NCBI RefSeq assembly: GCF_902686445.1
Contig: NC_062216.1
Coordinates: 9,445,084 to 9,509,083 of the forward strand
DNA length: 64,000 nt
Source of the DNA: Sciurus carolinensis
Lineage: Eukaryota; Chordata; Mammalia; Rodentia; Sciuridae
Direction: 5' to 3'
How positions within the stretch are numbered: the first letter of the stretch is position 1; each line of letters opens with the position of its first letter. The notes beneath the pieces were generated by a model that was given only the letters and a program-made list of their open reading frames with translations, did not search any database and had not been told where the DNA came from. Shown piece by piece: positions 34,480 to 45,869 of this stretch. The position numbers were made by a program, and so were the translations under genes.

Positions 34480-35872
34480 ACAATTAAAAAGAAAAAGAAC
34501 ATCATATATAAAACAGTCACCTTAAAATGGGTCAAATACCAAAACATAAGGGCTAAAACTAAAGGGGAAAATAAGACATCAGACTTGGTGAGGATTTCTT
34601 GGATATGAAACCAAAAGCACAGGCAATAAGAAAAAATAAATAAAATGGACTTCATCAAAATTAAAAACTTTTGTGGCTCAAAGTCACTAAAACAAGAATA
34701 AAATAACAGCCCACAGAATGGAAACATAAATTTGCAAACTGTGTATTTGACAAGGTATTAACATCCATAATATATGAAGAATTCCTAAATAAACAACAAA
34801 AAACCCAGTTCAAAAACAGGCGAAGACCAGGTGCAGAAGTACATGCCAATAATCCCAGCTACTTGGGAAACTGATCAGGCAGGAGGATGGAAAGTTCAAG
34901 GACAGCCTGGGCAACTTAGCAAGACCCTGTCTCAAAATAAAAAATGAAAATGGTTGGGGGTGTACCTCAATGGTATAGCCCTTTGCACAGGACCTTGGAT
35001 TTTATCCTGATACCAGAGGAAAAAAATGAAAATAACAGGGAAAAAACCTGAATAGACATTCAAGATATACAAATGACAAGAACATGAAAGGATACTCAAC
35101 ATTAGTCATTAGGGAAATACATATGAACACCACAATGAGATATCACTTTATACTACAATTGCTAGAACAAAAAGAAAACAAGAAATGACAAGTGTTAGGA
35201 TGTAAGAAATGGGAATATTTGCACATTGCTGTTGGATATTTAAAATGGTGTGACCATTATAGAAACAAGTTTGGTAATTTCTCAAGAAGTTAAACATAGA
35301 ATTAGGGCATGACCCAGATGCTACTTGTTGGTATATATCCCAAGGAACTGGGGGAAAAAAAAAGGTATTCAAATAAAAACTTGTACACAAATGTCTATAG
35401 CTACATAATTCATAATAGACAAAAGTAAAAATAGCCCAAGTGTCCATCAATTTGGATGGATAAACAATATGTGGCATAATATGACATATCTACATAATAG
35501 AATTCTATTCAACTATAAAAAGTAATGAAGTACTAAGTCATGTTATGACATGGATGAACCCTGAAGACATTATGCCATTTGAAATAATTCAGATATGTGA
35601 GTCCATATATTACATGATTCCAATTACATGAAATGTCCAAATAGGCAAATACACAGAGAAAGAAAGTTGATCAGTAGTTACCAGAGGCTGCAGTGAGAGA
35701 ACTGGGAATCACTTCTGAATGGTTTAAGGTCGAAGATGGTGGTGATGGCTGCACCATATTATACATGCCTTAATGCCAGTAAATTGAACACATTAAAACA
35801 ACTAAAATGATCGATTTTATATTATGTGTACTTATAAAATATAAAATTTTGTAAAAGGCAAAAAAAAAAAAA
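34480..35872 (+). mobile_element. L1M ORF2 end and 3'UTR
   Basis: TTGGATATGAAACCAAAAGC, TGGACTTCATCAAAATTAAA, ATTAGTCATTAGGGAAATAC, CACATTGCTGTTGGATATTT and TCCAAATAGGCAAATACACA run in the order of an old L1M ORF2 end, then the 3'UTR and an A-rich tail at 35858-35872. No frame is open. A B1-dID SINE at 34826-35025 splits it. Confidence 0.85.
34826..35025 (+). mobile_element. B1-dID SINE nested in L1M
   Basis: CAGGTGCAGAAGTACATGCC, TAATCCCAGCTACTTGGGAA, the linker AAAATAAAAAATGAAAATGG and a strongly diverged ID half (GGGGGTGTACCTCAATGGTA). Inserted after the L1M had integrated. Confidence 0.8.
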
Positions 35873-36574
35873 GAACAAGAACAAAAAGGGAGGGTAATGT
35901 CTGTCTACTGCAGGCTTTATACAATTCTACCTGATGTGTAATGTGACATCATTTAAAACACTATAAATTATTATTCCAGAAAAAAATAATTATTATTCCC
36001 CAAAACTATGGTTTCTACCAAAACACTCTCTGTATAAATGAGATTTCATAGCAGTAGTTCATAGAATACAGAATAATACATTGTTATTCCTCTTTAAAAA
36101 CAACTTTATGTATTCAAAGTTTCCATTACAGATTAAGAATAATTTTAAGAAAACAAGCATGGGATTAATGCCTGGTGAGTTCTTAACTACAGGTCTGAGA
36201 ACTATGTGAAATTCCATAGGAACCTGTGAGTGTGTGTATATGTGCTTTTAAGAGTTCATAATTTATAGATTTCATGGCACATGGGTTACTAACTGATAAA
36301 CCATAAAGATTCCATTAAATGAAAGAATGCTTTGTTTCATTTCTCAAAGCATGGATTTGTCTTTTCAAATATAAAGTGCTTGAAAAAGGTAGAACTTAGA
36401 AATGAAATCCTACCAAAGTAATGTTGTATTATTTCAAAACTAAACTTGGGTTCAACCTCTCCCTGAAGCTTTTCCTAATGAATTTCAGTTCATAATTATT
36501 TCTCATTCCTATTACTTGTGTTTTAAGTATTACTTTTGTGATGATGGTTAGTTTCTCATGTAATTTTTCCTTTT
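35873..36574. other. Single-copy stretch
   Basis: No recognisable repeat or exon. Confidence 0.45.
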
Positions 36575-36657
36575 GCTTTTTTTCTTTTGGTGCTGAGTAT
36601 GGAACACAGTGTCTTTCCCATGGTAAGCAGGAGTTCCACCATGGAGTTCCAGTCCCT
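36575..36657 (-). mobile_element. ID-half SINE remnant
   Basis: TCTTTTGGTGCTGAGTATGG, then AAGCAGGAGTTCCACCATGG and AGTTCCAGTCCC follow the reverse ID order but are heavily mutated. Confidence 0.5.
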
Positions 36658-37569
36658 CAGGTACTTTTCACTTGTTGAGTTAGTGTAATCCAACACTTTG
36701 GTATGTACTGCCTTGATCACTGTAAGTTTTGTGTATAGGTCTCCTCTACCTCCATAAATGGAAAAGTACCCAAGAAAAGAGGGGTTTTTTTGTTGTTGTT
36801 GTTTTCACTTATTTAGTACCCAGGAATATAAAAGACAATACATAATTTATTTCTATAGCTGCACATGTATTTTAATATTAAATGTAATCACATTTTGTTT
36901 ACCATGGTACATGTTCTATATTTCAAATGAAAATGTATAACTTGGAATGATTTTGCAGTTATCCCAACATCAATTATGAATGAAACATATCTGGTTATTG
37001 TCATTAAAATATTTCCTAGCCATGCTGCTTCACTTGGTCAACCTATCTACTAAACCATTGTTGCACTATTAGTATTACTCAAGTGTACCTATTTTACTTA
37101 GAGAAACTTCATTAATACTTTTCCAGGACTTTCTTTACAGATTTCCTTTTCAGAATATTATTCACTATGTGTCAAATGAAGAATCAAAGATCATAATCCA
37201 TCATCTTGACATCAAATGATAACAAAGGGTTTATAAAATATATTTGGTTTAAACATGATTTAAATGTTTATGAAAAGTCCAATTTGAAGTTTTTTTTTGC
37301 ATCACAATGTTATGCCTTCATAGTCACTTAATTATTAGGAAATATAAGTATAGAACCTTCTAGTACACTTTTACCTTGTGTAGTTTATCCTAATCTAAAT
37401 TACTCTCTATTTCAAGATAGTGAAATAAAATAAATCTCTACTTCAATTATCAATTTCATTTACCCGAGATTCTCCATCATTATTATTTCATCTTCTCACT
37501 GTCTTATACACTGGTCTCTCAAAAGATAGATGATGCCTTTTCTGAGATTAGCCTCTCAAAAATCAAAGA
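36658..37569. other. Single-copy stretch
   Basis: AT-rich DNA without recognised features. Confidence 0.45.
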
Positions 37570-37775
37570 AAATTATTCTCTTTACTTCTTTGCTTTTATG
37601 CTACCTGATTTCTTTTATATTAATAACTATACTGCTTTGCCATATTCCCATCTTCATCAAACAGTAAACTTTTTAAGGTTAAAGAATTGTATTTCATTCA
37701 TATAATTTGTTTTCTAAAACCTAAGCACCCGTCTTTAGCATAGTAGGAGCTCAATAACTGTCCATTCATTATCTT
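37570..37775 (+). mobile_element. L2-like 3' fragment
   Basis: AACAGTAAACTTTTTAAGGT, AAGAATTGTATTTCATTCAT and TTAGCATAGTAGGAGCTCAA match the L2 3' end order (..TGTAAGCTCCTTGAGG.. CATAGTAGGCGCTCAA..). Confidence 0.55.
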
Positions 37776-38689
37776 CAAGGAAATGCCTGGGGATGATAAT
37801 TATTATTGATGAAGGATTATATGCTTATATAGAATCGTTAAATAAGATAAAGCTCATCACATAAGTTAGCCATATAATATCTTGTTTTAGCAGTTATATC
37901 TTTTCCATTATGGCGGCACAGTGACCAGATATAATTTCAAGAAGTTCCACGTTAACTTAATCCCTTAAACATATTTCAAGTACAAGGATAGGATATACTT
38001 AACCATCCTTCCTCTCCAGAAAAAAGGAGCCTAAGTTAAAATGTCATTGGAGTCAAGATCACTTAGCATCTAGAACAAAGCATTTATTAATTTGGTATGA
38101 TTTTATTTTTTAATTTTTATAAATTACCAATTTAATTTTTATAAATTAGCATCATTGTTATGAAAGGATTAATAAAATATGGTGTATGGTACATGATTCA
38201 TATGTAAAAATATTAAATTATTTCCAACATTTTTATTTTATATCATTTATTTAATTATTTGGCTTAGGAAGAAAGCTCCTGATACATGCTACAAAAATAA
38301 GAGAAAGAAAAATGACTCCACAGAAAATCATTATGACAGACATTGCTACTGCTTGTTAGAAGTCTTTTTTTGTTGTTATTGTTGTATGCTTCCTGTTTAT
38401 TCCTAACTAACAAAACTCTGATTTCATTTGTGGTACCAATGGGAGTCACTAGACTCCCTTGAGAGTAGTGGAGGTCATATAATAGAGTTCTGGTCTATGA
38501 TATGGAAATAGAGCTTATCCAATCAGAATTGGAGAAAAAAAGTTGAAATAAACATAGCTATCAGTAGCATGGAAAATAGTTAATTTGCATTAAAAGTTTC
38601 TAATTATTCTAATTTATAAAAATTAAAAACCAAAACAATTTATTTTCTGACAACATATAGCAATTAGTCAACACAACAACTGCCAATGC
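37776..38689. other. Single-copy stretch
   Basis: No feature that I can support. Confidence 0.45.
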
Positions 38690-38820
38690 TAACAGAGTCC
38701 TAAGTATTTTATAGGTACTAATTATGAGCTTTACACAGAAGTAACTCATTTAATTCAAACTTGTGAAGCAGGAAATAGCATATGTTAAAGATAACATAGC
38801 TTGTAGCATGTCCAGAATCT
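38690..38820 (-). mobile_element. MIR SINE fragment
   Basis: AGTATTTTATAGGTACTAAT, GAGCTTTACACAGAAGTAAC and TCATTTAATTCAAACTTGTG follow the reverse MIR order (..TTTACAT.. TCATTTAATCCTCAC..). Confidence 0.5.
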
Positions 38821-39175
38821 TTGCTGTTAACTGTTTTGTTCCACTGCTAATTATCTTCCAACATGCCAATACATGTATAAATTTATCTATAAATAAGTGT
38901 ACATGTAGAAACATGCATATATATATATATATATAAAACCTACCAGAAAATGTTCAATTTTAATGCAGAAAATTATTGTAATAATGAAACTGATAATATA
39001 AACTTAAAGCAAATGCTTTATGTATTGATTTACAGGAAAATAAGGGTTTATTCATTTGGTATAATCAATTCTGTACTATTCATGACTACATTCCAAGTCC
39101 CTACTATAGTGCCTTGTTTGTAGTAGCAACTTCGTAGGGATTTGATGAGTGAGTGAACAAAAACAAGTTAACTTG

Positions 39176-39341
39176 CTGGGAGTGGTGGTGCAAGCCTGGG
39201 AGGCTGAGGAAGGAGCATCACAAGTTCAAGGCCAGTCTGGGCAACTCAGCACAACCCTATCTAAAAATCAAAAATCAAAAGGGCTAGGGATGTAGCTCAG
39301 TGGTAGAGTATCAGTAGATTCAATCCCCGATATCAAACAAC
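39176..39341 (+). mobile_element. B1-dID SINE, 15-bp target duplication
   Basis: CTGGGAGTGGTGGTGCAAGC, GGCCAGTCTGGGCAACTCAG, the linker AAAAATCAAAAATCAAAAGG, and the ID half GGGATGTAGCTCAGTGGTAG. Flanked exactly by AAACAAGTTAACTTG at 39161-39175 and 39342-39356. The B1 half has an internal deletion after GCAAGCCTGGG. Confidence 0.92.
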
Positions 39342-39499
39342 AAACAAGTTAACTTGAATTTGATGCAGAGAGGCACAAGTTAGTAAAAGGTATAGAGAGC
39401 CAAACAATGAATATAAATAAAACATTAACATACAGATTCCTTCTAAGACTTTCCTTTTAAAATTAAGGTAAAGTTAATTGTAAAAAAACAAAAATCTTA

Positions 39500-39586
39500 T
39501 GTTTACTTTTATTTTTTGGGGGGGCAGGGCAGGATTCATGCAGAATAGGCAAGCACTCTACCACTAACATACAGCCCTAGCCCCAT
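39500..39586 (-). mobile_element. ID-half SINE fragment
   Basis: TTTTATTTTTTGGGGGGGCA, AATAGGCAAGCACTCTACCA and CATACAGCCCTAGCCCC are the reversed ID half with a missing middle. Confidence 0.65.
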
Positions 39587-40254
39587 TTTTATAATTAAAA
39601 AATAATAAAACCCATATTTTTATAACATTGATCTGTGAGTATTCATTTAACAAAAGAATTTAAAATAGGTCTGTGCTTTTATTTAACAACAAAACTTATA
39701 AAAACTTCAAATTATATATTACCTTCCAAAGAAATGTTTTTGGTTGAATGTTAAAAAAGTATGTATCTATATATGATTATGACATCCAAAATTATAAGTA
39801 GGTCATCAGGTTATGGACATTTGATGTCTTTCTTTTGTCTATATCTCTCAGAGGTTTAATCCCTCACCATAAAGGAAAAGGTGACTGTGATACGGACAAT
39901 GAGCAAATAATCCAGTCACTTTCCATTGGCACATAAACCAAGAAAAAAATAACTTACTTATTAATTCCCTAATTTCTCAATTTAGAATTGAAAATATAAA
40001 GAAATGTTTTATGAAAGAAAGGGGGAGGTACCAGGGAGCAAATTTCATCAAATTATAGTTACAGTTGTACATGTACAAATATGTAACAATGAATCCCACT
40101 ATTATATATAACTATAATGTACCAATAAATTATTTTTAAAAGAAATGCTTTAAAAGATGCTAGTGTTCTTCAGAAGAAGTCACTTCTTATGATTTCAGTA
40201 CTCTTCACTGTAGATGCACACAAACTTTGACAGTATATCATAAATGTCATCAAC
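39587..40254. other. Single-copy stretch with a possible SINE tail
   Basis: Around 40020-40140 (ACAGTTGTACATGTACAAAT, AACTATAATGTACCAATAAA) is reminiscent of an L1 3' end but too short to assign. Confidence 0.35.
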
Positions 40255-40267
40255 AGGCCTTTTTAAA

Positions 40268-40362
40268 ATATCTTTATTTTTATATGGTGCTGATGGATCG
40301 AACCCAGTGCCTCACATGTGCAAGGCAAGCACTCCATCACTAAGCTACAATCCCAGACTAGG
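40268..40362 (-). mobile_element. ID-derived SINE, 13-bp target duplication
   Basis: TTATTTTTATATGGTGCTGA, GGATCGAACCCAGTGCCTCA and CTACAATCCCAGAC give the reversed body. AGGCCTTTTTAAA flanks it exactly at 40255-40267 and 40363-40375. Confidence 0.92.
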
Positions 40363-40599
40363 AGGCCTTTTTAAATTCTGTCCATTCATGATCCAGAAAA
40401 TGACTGTTTTTGGATGAGCCTGATTTTACTTCTTTCAGACACTTATATTAAACCAAAGACTGGAAACATTTAAACTTGATGTGCTGAGGCAAAATGGTGT
40501 TACATACTCACATGAAACACAAGCGATTCATTGGTTATGGTTTTTTTGGTAATTAAAGAAGGGATATCACTAAAGACCCTATAGATATTAAAAGAATAA

Positions 40600-42125
40600 G
40601 ATAGTATTATATACAATTCTATATCCATAATTTAGGAACATGGATGAAATGGGCCAACTCCTTGAACACAGAGACTACCAAGACTAATCATCTGAATAGT
40701 CCAATAGATATTAAAGAAATTGAGTTTGTAGTTTTAAAATATTCCAACAAAATTAAAAAAAAAAAAAAAACTCTAGACATGGATGTTTTCACTGGCCAAT
40801 CTCACCAAATATTCAAAGATACAATGACAATTCTACTCAATCTCTTCCAGAAAATAAGAGAAGAAAACATATCCCAAATCATTTGATAAGGTCAGAATTA
40901 TCCCAATATAAAAGCCAAAGAAATAAATTACATTACCAGAAAACTACACACTAACATCCTTCATGAACACAGATGGAAAAAATCCTCTGCCAAACAATAG
41001 CCAACTGAATCCAGAATTATATATGAAAGATAATCAGTTTATTCAGGATTCAAAAACCAATTGATATAATTTACCAAAGTAACAGACTAAGAATCATCTT
41101 AATAGATGCAGAAAAAGCATTAGCTAAAAATGAGACTACTGTTCATAACCAAAACTTAGAGCAAAATAGGAACATAACTTCCTTTAACTGATAAATGGCA
41201 TCTATAAAATCCCAAAAGTTAACATCATATTTAATAATGAAAGATGAAATGCTTTTGCCTTAACATGGAAAACAAGGCAAGTTTGTTTGCTCTAATCACT
41301 ACTATTCAACATCATACCAGAAGTCTTATAGCCAATATAGTAAGAGGAGAGAGAAAAGAAATAAAAAACACAGGCTAGAAAGAAAAAGTAATACTATCCA
41401 TAGATGATATGATTGTCATACAGAAAAAGTAATTGCTATCCCTAGATGATATATATGATTGTCATGTAGAAAATCTTGAGGTTTCTAATAAAAAAAATCA
41501 CCTTCAAATATGAGAATTTAGGGAGTCTGCTAGATACAAGAACAACAAAAAAATTAAATGGCTTTTCTACATGCTAACGAAATAGATATTCAGGTTTTTT
41601 TTTTTAAATTACCATTTACAACAGTACTATAGCATGAAATACTGATATAAAAATCTAACAAAATAGACGCACAAAAATCTATGCCAACAACAAATGGAAA
41701 ACGATGGAAAGAATCAAAGATAATTTAAATAAATACAAATACATAGTGTTCATGGACAAGAAGACAATATTTTTAATATGTCAATTACAAAAAAAAACAA
41801 TTCTCTGCAAAATGTTCTAATAGCCAGAACAACCCCCATCAAGATCCTAGAACTTATCATATACACTGATAAACTAACTTCAAAATTTGTATTTATAGAC
41901 AAAGGTGAATGGCTGAAACCATTTTGACAAAGGCACAAAGATAATTCAATGAAGAACGGATTGTCTTCCAATAAATGGAGTTAGAACACAGAGAAATCCA
42001 TAAGTGAAAAACTTAACTTTGACCCATACTTAAAATCTTTTATAAAAATTAACTCAAAATGTATCACAGACCTAATTGTAAAACTTAATACAAGAAAACA
42101 TAGGGAAAAATCTTGGAGATATTGG
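40600..42125 (+). mobile_element. L1M ORF2 central part
   Basis: CCACTGGCCAA-type and RT-adjacent L1 sequence in order: ACTGGCCAATCTCACCAAAT, TTCATGAACACAGATGGAAA, AATAGATGCAGAAAAAGCAT (the DAEKA region of RT), AGTAATTGCTATCCCTAGAT and AACGGATTGTCTTCCAATAA. The FADD region is unrecognisable. An old, much diverged L1 with no open frame. Confidence 0.75.
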
Positions 42126-42423
42126 ATAACATCCCTACAGGTAGGTCTTACCTGGCATATACCATTCAGTATATCTCATCCTCCTTGCCACAACACAGAG
42201 CCCATGGATGATGATAAAATGCAAAACACATAATGAAATTTGTTGGATTGTCTGCTGAGAGATAATAAGTTTTCCCTCACCTAAAAGGGAGTTAAAATAT
42301 GCTACAGTTTCTCCTAAAAATATGAACAAGAAAACATATAACTCTGCAGAAAACACACAACGCTGCTTAATGCACCAAATTTAGAAAATAAAGAGTGTCA
42401 GTTTTAAGACAAGGCAGAAACTA
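42126..42423. other. Spacer between L1M and MER5A
   Basis: No recognised feature. Confidence 0.4.
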
Positions 42424-42702
42424 AAACTATACTGTCCAACAAGTATCCATAGCCACATGTGGTTACTGTACCTTTAAATGTGGCTAGTCCAAATGGAAAA
42501 TACCCTCAGACTCAGCATGAAAAAAAATGTAAAATATCACACTAATAATTTTTATATTGATTACATGTGGAAATGGCAATAATTTGAACATACTGAATAA
42601 AATGAAAAATATTATTAAAATTAATTTATTTTTCTTTATTAAACTGTAGTTAATAAAATGTAAAGATTGATTTGCATTAGATTTCTATTGAACAGAGTTG
42701 CT
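42424..42702 (-). mobile_element. MER5A DNA transposon (hAT-Charlie)
   Basis: Reverse MER5A in order: ATACTGTCCAACAAG, ATAGCCACATGTGGTTACTG, TTTAAATGTGGCTAGTCCAA, TTTTTATATTGATTACATGT, TATTATTAAAATTAATTTAT and ATTTCTATTGAACAGAGT at the far end. Both terminal inverted ends (CTGTCCAA / TTGAACAG) are recognisable. Nonautonomous, no coding sequence. Confidence 0.85.
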
Positions 42703-43148
42703 ACAGGAAGTTGAGAATACAAAATAAAACAAAAGAATACAACACAACAATATACAAGATTACTGATGACATTTTACAATCTTTGGGTCAACTGTTCCAG
42801 AAGCCAACTCTCTTTAAATTTTTCAGATACATAAATGAATAAATTACTACTGTAATTTAAAGTTAGCGTCCACAGAATTTCTTATTTTGCAACTGAAAGC
42901 CTCTTTACTTATACTCTAGTCCAGCTATATTTCTTCTATTGGATAAATGAAAATGTGTTCAGTAGATTTTCTTTGTAGTTCTTTCACCTTATTTGTACCT
43001 GTTTACAATACACTTACTGATTTTTCTATAGTATTTCATTTTCACTATAAGTAAAGGATAACACGGTTTTCAAATAAAATAAATTTTTACAAGTAGGTTC
43101 CTGAAGTAGATTTCGTGAGAGAAAAAGAAATTTCCACTGAAATGAAAA
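42703..43148. other. Single-copy stretch
   Basis: No recognised feature. Confidence 0.45.
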
Positions 43149-43156
43149 CCTCATAT

Positions 43157-43158
<2 letters not shown>

Positions 43159-43189
<31 letters not shown>

Positions 43190-43261
43190 GGTGCTGGGGA
43201 TTGAACCCAGGGCCTTGTGCTTGCAAGGGAAGCACTCTACCGACTGAGCTATCTCCCCAGC
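43159..43261 (-). mobile_element. ID element, young, with target duplication
   Basis: A T run of about 29, then GCGGTGCTGGGGATTGAACC, GGGCCTTGTGCTTGCAAGG and GAGCTATCTCCCCAGC, the full reverse ID. Flanked exactly by CCTCATATTC at 43149-43158 and 43262-43271. Confidence 0.92.
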
Positions 43262-43271
43262 CCTCATATTC

Positions 43272-43489
43272 ATTTTTTAATGCAAATGTTACTGAGCACT
43301 TACCTAAGCTAGGAAGTTAAATGGTTTTCATTGCCACATCAACTGGCATGGTGGCCTACAGTGCTATGGTTCACAGTCTGTTAAGCTAAATGTTATACAG
43401 ACATTTGTCATGATCAAGAACAATGAAAGCATGTGTTCATATATTTGTTTCCCTTGCAAAATAGCAATTCCCCAGTTAAAAGCAGAAAA
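43272..43489. other. Spacer before the large L1
   Basis: AT-rich DNA. The composition changes sharply to GC-rich at about 43490, which I take as the start of the L1 5'UTR. Confidence 0.4.
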
Positions 43490-44871
43490 AAGAGAGGGAG
43501 GCTGCCTTCTTTGTCACTCCATAACTCCGGTTTCAAGCAGAGGATATCTGTTTCTCGGTGGGGCAGTTTTTGCTGCTCATCAATCCCCTACTGTTTACCC
43601 CATTTGTCTGCTGTGACCACCTGCAGTCTGCCAGCATATCGATGCCTTTTTTGAGTGCAAATTGCTCACTGGCAGGCGCCTATCATCCACCATTTGCCTA
43701 CCTCTCACCTGTCCATCACCTGCCTTACACCTATCCATCACCCAACGCAGGAGGTTTACCTCCCAATCCTCCGATAACACTCGGCAAACTGATCACTGAC
43801 CGCCAGTGGAGCACCAGTTGCCTGCTATTGCCTGGAAGTTCACTGTTACAGTTCACGTGTTTGATTACACGTGGCTGCCGCCATTTTGAGACAACAGCCA
43901 GTCCCCATAGGACCCCTGGCCAGACTGACTGAGCCCCATCAGCAGGCGACCTCAGCTCTACCAATCGCTCCCTGCCTCTGGGACCCTCACATCCACTGAC
44001 TGCTCGCTGCCATCAGGACACCCAGACCAACTGACTGCGCCCTATCACTGGGACTCCAGACTGCACCCGGCCTCCAGGATCCCGCAACCACACCAAACAC
44101 ACCCGAACTCCAGGAACCCTGCCTGACCAACGGCATCCTGCCTCCAGGACCTCCAGCTGACCACATCCACACCCTGAGCTGCAGCTCCCCATTTGCCAAC
44201 ACATTTGGAAGCCAGAGCAGCCATCTTGGATAATCCTGGAAGCTGGAACTCTGATCTTTAGGTGGGGCAAATCCCATCCTGTGATGCCTGCTGGAGACTT
44301 GAAACTCAATGTCAGGTACCTCTCATGCATCAGGCTACTGAAGACTGGGAGGTTTCATTATTATATGACTGTTATACTGTAGATTTTCTTTTTTCTCCTT
44401 ATTGAAAATATTAAGTTTTTATTTCTTAACTTTTCTTGCTCTCTTTTTCTTTTGTTTACCTGTTCCCTCAGAGTCTCTCTCCCTTTTTTGCATGCTAAAA
44501 TCCAATTTCTTTTGATTACACTCTCACCCCTTCTATTATCTAGAACTTCTGTATATTCTTTTCTTATCCCATTAACAGCTACATTCTACATCCCTCTGCA
44601 TCCTCTTTGTCCTCCATTAGAAACTGCAGACCTTTTTGCAAATCTTTTTGTTTTACTGAAGATAATATTTTAACTCATTCTGTTTATTATGACAATTTTG
44701 TTATTGTCCTCATAGGGGCTATTTGATCTAGGATTGCATAGTGTCTGAATTGGGTACTGCTAATATTAATCTCCACTTAAAGAAAAGGTTTTGGAAACCT
44801 ATAGGGCCACTATAAACCTATAGGGGGAAATCTGCAATACCCCAGATCTGCATTGCTAGAGGGGAAGATAC
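43490..44871 (+). promoter_or_regulatory. L1 5'UTR (GC-rich promoter region)
   Basis: About 850 bp of GC-rich DNA (43490-44340) followed by about 500 bp AT-rich sequence lead to ORF1. The GC-rich part has loosely repeated blocks: CTCCAGGA/CTCCAGGAC near 44073, 44110 and 44152, and ACTGACTGxGCCC near 43925 and 44030. The position directly before ORF1 is that of the internal promoter in mammalian L1s; promoter activity is inferred. The minus strand has open frames of 96 and 105 codons (44277-43987 and 44330-44013), and the plus strand one of 124 codons (43558-43932). I regard these as by-products of GC content, though antisense ORF0-like frames exist in primate L1 5'UTRs. Confidence 0.7.
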
Positions 44872-45123
44872 ATGAACAACATGAAAAAACAAGGGAAGAA
44901 AATGATCCAAACAAATCTAGATTCTATATTAATAGAATCCAATGACAGTATGTTAGAAGAAATGTGAGAAAAGGACTTCAGATTATACATGATTAAGATG
45001 ATTCGCGAAGCAAAGGATGAGATAAGAGAGCAAATGCAGGCAATGAATGATAATACCAATAAGCTGACAGAGCAACTGCAGGAAGCGAAAGATCATTTCA
45101 ACAAAGAGAGAGTCTCAAAAACA

Positions 45124-45154
<31 letters not shown>

Positions 45155-45869
45155 CAAATGGAAATCCTTGAAATGAAGGAAACAATAAACCAAATAAAAA
45201 ACTCAATGGAAAGCATCACCAAAAGACTAGACCACTTGGAAGACAGAACCTCAGACAATGAAGACAAAATAATTAATCTTGAAAATAAAGTTGCCCAAAC
45301 AGAGAAGATGGTAAGAAATCATGAACAGAATCTCCAAGAACGATGGGACATCATGAAAAGACCAAATTTAAGAATTGTTGGGATTAAGGAAGACACAGAG
45401 ATACAAACCAAAGGAATGAACAACCTATTCAATGAAATAAATTCAGAAAATTTCCCAAACCTGAAGAATGAAATGGAAAATCAAATACAAGAGGCTTACA
45501 GAATACCAAATGAACAAAATCACAACAGGTCCATATCAAGGCACATTATAATGAAAATGCCTAACATTCAAAGTAAAGATAGAATTTTGAAGGCCACGAG
45601 AGAAAAGCATCAGATTATATAGGGGGTGACCAACACGGATAGCAGCCGACTTCTCAATCTAGACTCTAAAAGCTAGAAGGGCCTGGAACAACGTATTTCA
45701 AGCTCTGAAAGAACATGGTCGCCAACCAAGAATTCTATACCCAGCAAAACTAACCTTCAGATTTGAAGATGAAATAAAATCCTTCCATGATAAACAAAAG
45801 TTCAAAGAGTTTACAAATAGAAAGCCTGCACTACAGAATGTTCTCAACAAAATATTTCATGAGGAGTAA
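44872..45869 (+). pseudogene. L1 ORF1 (RNA-binding chaperone), broken
   Basis: ORF1p is the trimeric RNA-binding protein that coats L1 RNA. The start ATG at 44872 (MNNMKKQGKK) is followed by a TGA after about 31 codons, near 44966. The same frame reopens to about 45171 with a coiled-coil-like stretch (EAKDEIREQMQAM). An (AAAAC)n expansion at 45119-45157 breaks the frame. The next frame (45158-45622) carries more coiled coil and the RRM region (RPNLRIVGIKE, RHIIMKMPNIQSKDRIL). After a stop at 45622 the C-terminal domain continues in a third frame (FQALKEHGRQPRILYPAKL) to TAA at 45867-45869. Domain order and length of about 330 codons match the family, so the call is firm; the gene is dead. Confidence 0.88.
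45119..45157 (+). repeat. (AAAAC)n expansion inside L1 ORF1
   Basis: About 39 bp of AAAAC units, preceded by CTCAAAAACAAAAAAAC. It lies in the coiled-coil coding part and separates the two ORF1 frames. It is probably a post-insertion microsatellite expansion of an A-rich codon run. Confidence 0.85.

Noticed and set aside
43558..43932. A 124-codon plus-strand protein at the L1 start
   Set aside because: It lies in the GC-rich L1 5'UTR, where few stops are expected by composition; no domain is visible.
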